DNA of 64,000 nt from Caenorhabditis remanei. Taxonomy: Eukaryota > Nematoda > Chromadorea > Rhabditida > Rhabditidae. Below, piece after piece: positions 56,901 through 64,000 of this stretch. The DNA lies in assembly GCF_010183535.1 (NCBI RefSeq), contig NC_071333.1, forward strand, positions 1,364,001 to 1,428,000, read 5' to 3'. The stretch's first letter is position 1; each line of letters begins with the position of its first letter. The notes below the pieces were generated by a model, which saw only the letters and a list, made by a program, of their open reading frames with translations, did no database searches and was not told the DNA's origin. A program made the position numbers and the translations under genes.

Positions 56901-59900
56901 ACACTGCCAGTTGGCTTACCTATCAAGTAAACAATGTTAATAATTACCTATTTATAATGATATAATCCTAAAAATTAACTTTATTTGACAAGGACCCAAC
57001 TCGAGTGTTGGCAACTCCAAAAGGAGCCCAACACTGCCAGTTGGCTTACCTATCATCTAAACAAAGTTAATAATTACCTATTTATAATGATATAATCCTA
57101 AAAATTAACTTATTTGACAAGGGACCCACTCGAGTGTTGGCAACTCCAAAAGGAGCCCAACACTGCCAGTTGGCTTACCTATCAAGTAAACAATGTTATT
57201 AATTACCTATTTATAATGATAATACTAAAAATTAACTTTATTTGACAAGGACCCAACTCGAGTGTTGGCAACTCCAAAAGGAGCCCAACACTGCCAGTTG
57301 GCTTACCTATCATCAAACAATGTTAATAATTACCTATTTATAATGATATAATACTAAAAATTACAATTTTATTTGACAAGGACCCAACTCGAGTGTTGGC
57401 ACCTCCAAAAGGAGCCCAACACTGCCAGTTGGCTTACCTATCAAGTAAACAAAGTTAATAATTACCTATTTATAATGATATATTACTAAAAATTACTTTT
57501 ATTTGACAAGGCCCAACTCGAGTGTTGGCAACTCCAAAAGGAGCCCAACACTGCCAGTTGGCTTACCTATCAAGTAAACAATGTTAATAATTACCTATTT
57601 ATAATGATATATTACTAAAAATTAATTTTATTTGACAAGGACCCAACTCGAGTGTTGGCAACTCCAAAAGGAGCCCAACACTGCCAGTTGGCTTACCTAT
57701 CAAGTAAACAAAGTTAATAATTACCTATTTATAATGATATATCCTAAAAATTAATTTTATTTGACAAGGACCCAACTCGAGTGTTGGCAACTCCAAAGGA
57801 GCCCAACACTGCCAGTTGGCTTACCTATCAAGTAAACAAAGTTAATAATTACCTATTTATAATGATATAATCCTAAAAATTAACTTTATTTGACAAGGAC
57901 CCAACTCGAGTGTTGGCAACTCCAAAAGGAGCCCAACACTGCCAGTTGGCTTACCTATCATCTAAACAAAGTTAATAATTACCTATTTATAATGATATAA
58001 TACTAAAATACAATTTATTTGACAAGGACCCAACTCGAGTGTTGGCAACTCCAAAAGGAGCCCAACACTGCCAGTTGGCTTACCTATCAAGTAAACAAAG
58101 TTAATAATTACCTATTTATAATGATATATACTAAAAATTAATTTTATTTGACAAGGACCCAACTCGAGTGTTGGCAACTCCAAAAGGAGCCCAACACTGC
58201 CAGTTGGCTTACCTATCAAGTAAACAATGTTAATAATTACCTATTTATAATGATATAATTACTAAAAATTAACTTTTATTTGACAAGGACCCAACTCGAG
58301 TGTTGGCAACTCCAAAAGGAGCCCAACACTGCCAGTTGGCTTACCTATCAAGTAAACAATGTTAATAATTACCTATTTATAATGATATAATCCTAAAAAT
58401 GAACTTTATTTGACAAGGACCCAACTCGAGTGTTGGCAACTCCAAAAGGAGCCCAACACTGCCAGTTGGCTTACCTATCAAGTAAACAATGTTAATAATT
58501 ACCTATTTATAATGATATAATACTAAAAATTAATTTATTTGACAAGGACCCAACTCGAGTGTTGGCAACTCCAAAAGGAGCCCAACACTGCCAGTTGGCT
58601 TACCTATCAAGTAAACAATGTTAATAATTACCTATTTATAATGATATAATCCTAAAATTAACTTTATTTGACAAGGACCCAACTCGAGTGTTGGCAACTC
58701 CAAAAGGAGCCCAACACTGCCAGTTGGCTTACCTATCATCTAAACAAGTTAATAATTACCTATTTATAATGATATAATCCTAAAAATTAACTTTATTTGA
58801 CAAGGACCCAACTCGAGTGTTGGCAACTCCAAAAGGAGCCCAACACTGCCAGTTGGCTTACCTATCAAGTAAACAATGTTAATAATTACCTATTTATAAT
58901 GATATAATACTAAAAATTAACTTTATTTGACAAGGACCCAACTCGAGTGTTGGCAACTCCAAAGGAGCCCAACACTGCCAGTTGGCTTACCTATCATCTA
59001 AACAAAGTTAATAATTACCTATTTATAATGATATAATACTAAAAATTAACAATTTATTTGACAAGGACCCAACTCGAGTGTTGGCAACTCTAAAAGGAGC
59101 CCAACACTGCCAGTTGGCTTACCTATCAAGTAAACAAAGTTAATAATTACCTATTTATAATGATATAATCCTAAAAATTAATTTTATTTGACAAGCACCC
59201 AACTCGAGTGTTGGCAACTCCAAAAGGAGCCCAACACTGCCAGTTGGCTTACCTATCATCTAAACAATGTTAATAATTACCTATTTATAATGATATAATC
59301 CTAAAAATTAACTTTATTTGACAAGGACCCAACTCGAGTGTTGGCAACTCCAAAAGGAGCCCAACACTGCCAGTTGGCTTACCTATCAATCTAAACAATG
59401 TTAATAATTACCTATTTATAATGATATAATACTAAAATACAATTTTATTTGACAAGGACCCAACTCGAGTGTTGGCAACTCTAAAAGGAGCCCAACACTG
59501 CCAGTTGGCTTACCTATCAATTAAACAAAGTTAATAATTACCTATTTATAATGATATAATCCTAAAAATTAATTTTATTTGACAAGGACCCAACTCGAGT
59601 GTTGGCAACTCCAAAAGGAGCCCAACACTGCCAGTTGGCTTACCTATCATCTAAACAAAGTTAATAATTACCTATTTATAATGATATAATACTAAAAATT
59701 AACTTTATTTGACAAGCACCCAACTCGAGTGTTGGCAACTCCAAAAGGAGCCCAACACTGCCAGTTGGCTTACCTATCAACTAAACAAATGTTAATAATT
59801 ACCTATTTATAATGATATAAATCCTAAAAATTAACTTTATTTGACAAGCACCCAACTCGAGTGTTGGCAACTCCAAAAGGAGCCCAACACTGCCAGTTGG

Positions 59901-60564
59901 CTTACCTATCATCTAAACAAAGTTAATAATTACCTATTTATAATGATATAATACTAAAATTAACTTTATTTGACAAGGCACCCAACTCGAGTGTTGGCAA
60001 CTCCAAAAGGAGCCCAACACTGCCAGTTGGCTTACCTATCAAGTAAACAAAGTTAATAATTACCTATTTATAATGATATAAATCCTAAAAATTAACTTTA
60101 TTTGACAAGCACCCAACTCGAGTGTTGGCAACTCCAAAAGGAGCCCAACACTGCCAGTTGGCTTACCTATCATCTAAACAAAGTTAATAATTACCTATTT
60201 ATAATGATATAATCCTAAAAATGAACTTTATTTGACAAGCACCCAACTCGAGTGTTGGCAACTCCAAAAGGAGCCCAACACTGCCAGTTGGCTTACCTAT
60301 CAAGCTAAACAATGTTAATAATTACCTATTTATAATGATATAATACTAAAAATTAATTTATTTGACAAGCACCCAACTCGAGTGTTGGCAACTCCAAAAG
60401 GAGCCCAACACTGCCAGTTGGCTTACCTATCAACTAAACAAATGTTAATAATTACCTATTTATAATGATATAATACTAAAAATTAACTTTATTTGACAAG
60501 GATCCAACTCGAGTGTTGGCAACTCCAAAAGGAGCCCAACACTACCGGTTGGCTTACCCATCAA
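53981..60564 (+). repeat. 130-bp satellite, block C1 (plus orientation), ~51 monomers
   Basis: Same family as blocks A and B, but with frequent single-base indels (for example TATATACTAAA, CTCCAAAGGAG, ACAAGGCCCAAC). The hairpin is almost always CTCC-AAAA-GGAG; two monomers (about 59090 and 59480) read CTCT-AAAA-GGAG. The AT-rich half alternates AAACAAAGTTAATAA, AAACAATGTTAATAA and AAACAATGTTATTAA. Confidence 0.96.
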
Positions 60565-61102
60565 TACAGAACATCGCTCTCTACATGTTTATAAAAAACT
60601 AACGCCGGAACTTAGAAAGAGAATAAAAATAAAATGGGGCAAGATAAAGAAGGTGCAAAACTGTCTGGAGAAAATGAGAGACAAATTAGAACCACCTACT
60701 TGTAGGCGTGGATAAAGGAAGTATGACTTATTACTGGCCACTAACAGGTATGGGGGGGGGCCTAATGACTGGGTCATCTCGGATGTCCCAAGAAGATATG
60801 GTGTATGTGAAGACGAGACAATAGACCGACAAAGACAATCTGTCAATTAGTTGACATGCCGACATTGGATGATGACATGTGTTGTTTGTTTGACCGTGGG
60901 AATAAGTAACAAGAGGGGGGGGGGGTCGGGGTCTCTGGGAAGCATAATTAAGGAAAAGGGCTGCAAGGGTGATTAAGAATATTCATACTTGTCAAATCAC
61001 GGGCCGGCCCGGGCCCGCAGGGCCCGGAGAAAAAATTATTTTTGAAAAATAGAATTGAAATTATTGGAAATTAATTTTTGAATCAATTAGAATATATCAG
61101 CT
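60565..61102 (+). repeat. Satellite-embedded cassette, copy 4
   Basis: Same junctions and relative orientation as copy 1. The homopolymer is 11 G, and a second G run (GTATGGGGGGGGCC where copy 1 has GGGCGGGGCC, near 60752) breaks the long minus-strand frame, leaving 60589-60846. The GC palindrome is intact. Confidence 0.9.
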
Positions 61103-64000
61103 GACAAGGACCCAACTCGAGTGTTGGCAACTCCAAAAGGAGCCCAACACTGCCAGTTGGCTTACCTATCAAGTAAACAATGTTAATAATTACCTATTTA
61201 TAATGATATAATCCTAAAAATTAACTTTATTTGACAAGGACCCAACTCGAGTGTTGGCAACTCCAAAAGGAGCCCAACACTGCCAGTTGGCTTACCTATC
61301 AAGTAAACAATGTTAATAATTACCTATTTATAATGATATAATCCTAAAAATTAACTTTATTTGACAAGGACCCAACTCGAGTGTTGGCAACTCCAAAAGG
61401 AGCCCAACACTGCCAGTTGGCTTACCTATCATCTAAACAAAGTTAATAATTACCTATTTATAATGATATAATACTAAAAATTAACTTTATTTGACAAGGA
61501 CCCAACTCGAGTGTTGGCAACTCCAAAAGGAGCCCAACACTGCCAGTTGGCTTACCTATCATCTAAACAAAGTTAATAATTACCTATTTATAATGATAAA
61601 ATCCTAAAAATTAACTTTATTTGACAAGCACCCAACTCGAGTGTTGGCAACTCCAAAAGGAGCCCAACACTGCCAGTTGGCTTACCTATCAAGTAAACAA
61701 TGTTATTAATTACCTATTTATAATGATATAATCCTAAAAATTAACTTATTTGACAAGGACCCAACTCGAGTGTTGGCAACTCCAAAAGGAGCCCAACACT
61801 GCCAGTTGGCTTACCTATCAAGTAAACAATGTTATTAATTACCTATTTATAATGATATAATACTAAAAATTAACTTTATTTGACAAGGACCCAACTCGAG
61901 TGTTGGCAACTCCAAAAGGAGCCCAACACTGCCAGTTGGCTTACCTATCATCTAAACAAAGTTAATAATTACCTATTTATAATGATATAATCCTAAAAAT
62001 TAACTTTATTTGACAAGGACCCAACTCGAGTGTTGGCAACTCCAAAAGGAGCCCAACACTGCCAGTTGGCTTACCTATCATCTAAACAATGTTATTAATT
62101 ACCTATTTATAATGATATAATCCTAAAAATTAACTTTATTTGACAAGGACCCAACTCGAGTGTTGGCAACTCCAAAAGGAGCCCAACACTGCCAGTTGGC
62201 TTACCTATCATCTAAACAAAGTTAATAATTACCTATTTATAATGATATAATCCTAAAAATTAACTTTATTTGACAAGGACCCAACTCGAGTGTTGGCAAC
62301 TCCAAAAGGAGCCCAACACTGCCAGTTGGCTTACCTATCAAGTAAACAATGTTAATAATTACCTATTTATAATGATATAATCCTAAAAATTAACTTTATT
62401 TGACAAGGACCCAACTCGAGTGTTGGCAACTCCAATAGGAGCCCAACACTGCCAGTTGGCTTACCTATCAAGTAAACAATGTTAATAATTACCTATTTAT
62501 AATGATATAATCCTAAAAATTAACTTTATTTGACAAGGACCCAACTCGAGTGTTGGCAACTCCAAAAGGAGCCCAACACTGCCAGTTGGCTTACCTATCA
62601 AGTAAACAATGTTAATAATTACCTATTTATAATGATATAATACTAAAAATTAACTTTATTTGACAAGGACCCAACTCGAGTGTTGGCAACTCCAAAAGGA
62701 GCCCAACACTGCCAGTTGGCTTACCTATCATCTAAACAAAGTTAATAATTACCTATTTATAATGATATAATCCTAAAAATTAACTTTATTTGACAAGGAC
62801 CCAACTCGAGTGTTGGCAACTCCAAAAGGAGCCCAACACTGCCAGTTGGCTTACCTATCATCTAAACAATGTTATTAATTACCTATTTATAATGATATAA
62901 TCCTAAAAATTAACTTTATTTGACAAGGACCCAACTCGAGTGTTGGCAACTCCAAAAGGAGCCCAACACTGCCAGTTGGCTTACCTATCATCTGAACAAA
63001 GTTAATAATTACCTATTTATAATGATATAATCCTAAAAATTAACTTTATTTGACAAGGACCCAACTCGAGTGTTGGCAACTCCAAAAGGAGCCCAACACT
63101 GCCAGTTGGCTTACCTATCAAGTAAACAAAGTTAATAATTACCTATTTATAATGATATAATACTAAAAATTAACTTTATTTGACAAGCACCCAACTCGAG
63201 TGTTGGCAACTCCAAAAGGAGCCCAACACTGCCAGTTGGCTTACCTATCAAGTAAACAATGTTAATAATTACCTATTTATAATGATATAATACTAAAAAT
63301 TAACTTTATTTGACAAGGCACCCAACTCGAGTGTTGGCAACTCCAAAAGGAGCCCAACACTGCCAGTTGGCTTACCTATCAAGTAAACAATGTTAATAAT
63401 TACCTATTTATAATGATATAATCCTAAAAATTAACTTTATTTGACAAGGACCCAACTCGAGTGTTGGCAACTCCAAAAGGAGCCCAACACTGCCAGTTGG
63501 CTTACCTATCATCAAACAATGTTAATAATTACCTATTTATAATGATATAATACTAAAAATTAACTTTATTTGACAAGGACCCAACTCGAGTGTTGGCAAC
63601 TCCAAAAGGAGCCCAACACTGCCAGTTGGCTTACCTATCAAGTAAACAAAGTTAATAATTACCTATTTATAATGATATAATCCTAAAAATTAACTTTATT
63701 TGACAAGGACCCAACTCGAGTGTTGGCAACTCCAAAAGGAGCCCAACACTGCCAGTTGGCTTACCTATCAAGTAAACAATGTTAATAATTACCTATTTAT
63801 AATGATATAATCCTAAAAATTAACTTTATTTGACAAGCACCCAACTCGAGTGTTGGCAACTCCAAAAGGAGCCCAACACTGCCAGTTGGCTTACCTATCA
63901 TCAAACAAAGTTAATAATTACCTATTTATAATGATATAATCCTAAAAATTAACTTTATTTGACAAGACCCAACTCGAGTGTTGGCAACTCCAAAAGGAGC
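61103..64000 (+). repeat. 130-bp satellite, block C2 (plus orientation), continues past window
   Basis: About 22 monomers to the window end, with fewer indels than block C1. One monomer has the AATA loop (about 62435). No other sequence interrupts it. Confidence 0.96.

Noticed and set aside
26388..64000. Satellite monomer as a spliced-leader gene (ACCCAA... motif) or telomeric repeat
   Set aside because: The resemblance to a spliced leader is limited to a few bases with no Sm site or donor in the right place. TTAGGC occurs only singly, inside the cassette.

Overview
The window looks like repeat-rich DNA from a nematode, most likely Caenorhabditis or a close relative. The grounds are short introns with GTAAGT/GTGAGT-type donors and TTTTCAG acceptors, a transthyretin-like (TTL) secreted protein gene, a divergent CK1-type kinase gene, BEL/Pao and RTE-like retroelements, a Helitron and many TA-flanked palindromic elements. 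No bacterial gene organisation is present. Only two host genes can be modelled with any confidence. Most of the sequence is repeats and transposons.

Left part (1-23.6 kb). Two copies of a TTL gene lie tail to tail in an inverted duplication (left copy at the window edge, right copy 5326-5916 on the minus strand). All five nucleotide differences in their shared coding sequence are synonymous. Between them lie a solo BEL/Pao-type LTR with a 5-bp target duplication (631-1424) and an intron-bearing but stop-riddled transcript-like region. Next come a 2.1-kb foldback (6717-8853), a roughly 20-bp minisatellite and a CK1-like kinase gene on the minus strand (core exons 9817-11081, phase-compatible 5' exons as far up as 18677). 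The large kinase intron is packed with palindromic elements: a foldback with Pol III B-box-like motifs, a tRNA-like palindrome, and a long-TIR Tc1/mariner-like element sitting exactly on the centre of an older palindrome. A 464-bp tandem repeat and small palindromes follow. Then comes an orphan exon that runs straight into the antisense of an RTE-like non-LTR element missing its 3' end.

Right part (26.4-64 kb). About 210 copies of a 130-bp satellite monomer are arranged in blocks of opposite orientation: plus 26.4-30.1 kb, minus 31.3-48.6 kb, plus 54.0-64.0 kb. Each monomer carries an XhoI-type CTCGAG, a 49-nt imperfect hairpin and, on one strand, splice-site-like AG|GTAAG and TTTTTAG signals about 82 nt apart. 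A roughly 535-bp non-satellite cassette occurs four times, always with the same junctions and the same orientation relative to the monomers. A 1.66-kb non-autonomous Helitron is inserted cleanly in one monomer (33553-35211). A 100-N assembly gap (48598-48697) is followed by a degenerate BEL/Pao element with a 3' LTR (to 53980), after which the satellite resumes in the opposite orientation.

The satellite is the most unusual object here. Its hairpin is kept by paired changes in a monomer subfamily, the cassette is co-amplified with it, and it is organised as large inverted blocks. Single-base indels cluster on both sides of the gap, so frameshifts there (including those in the BEL/Pao element) may partly be assembly errors.
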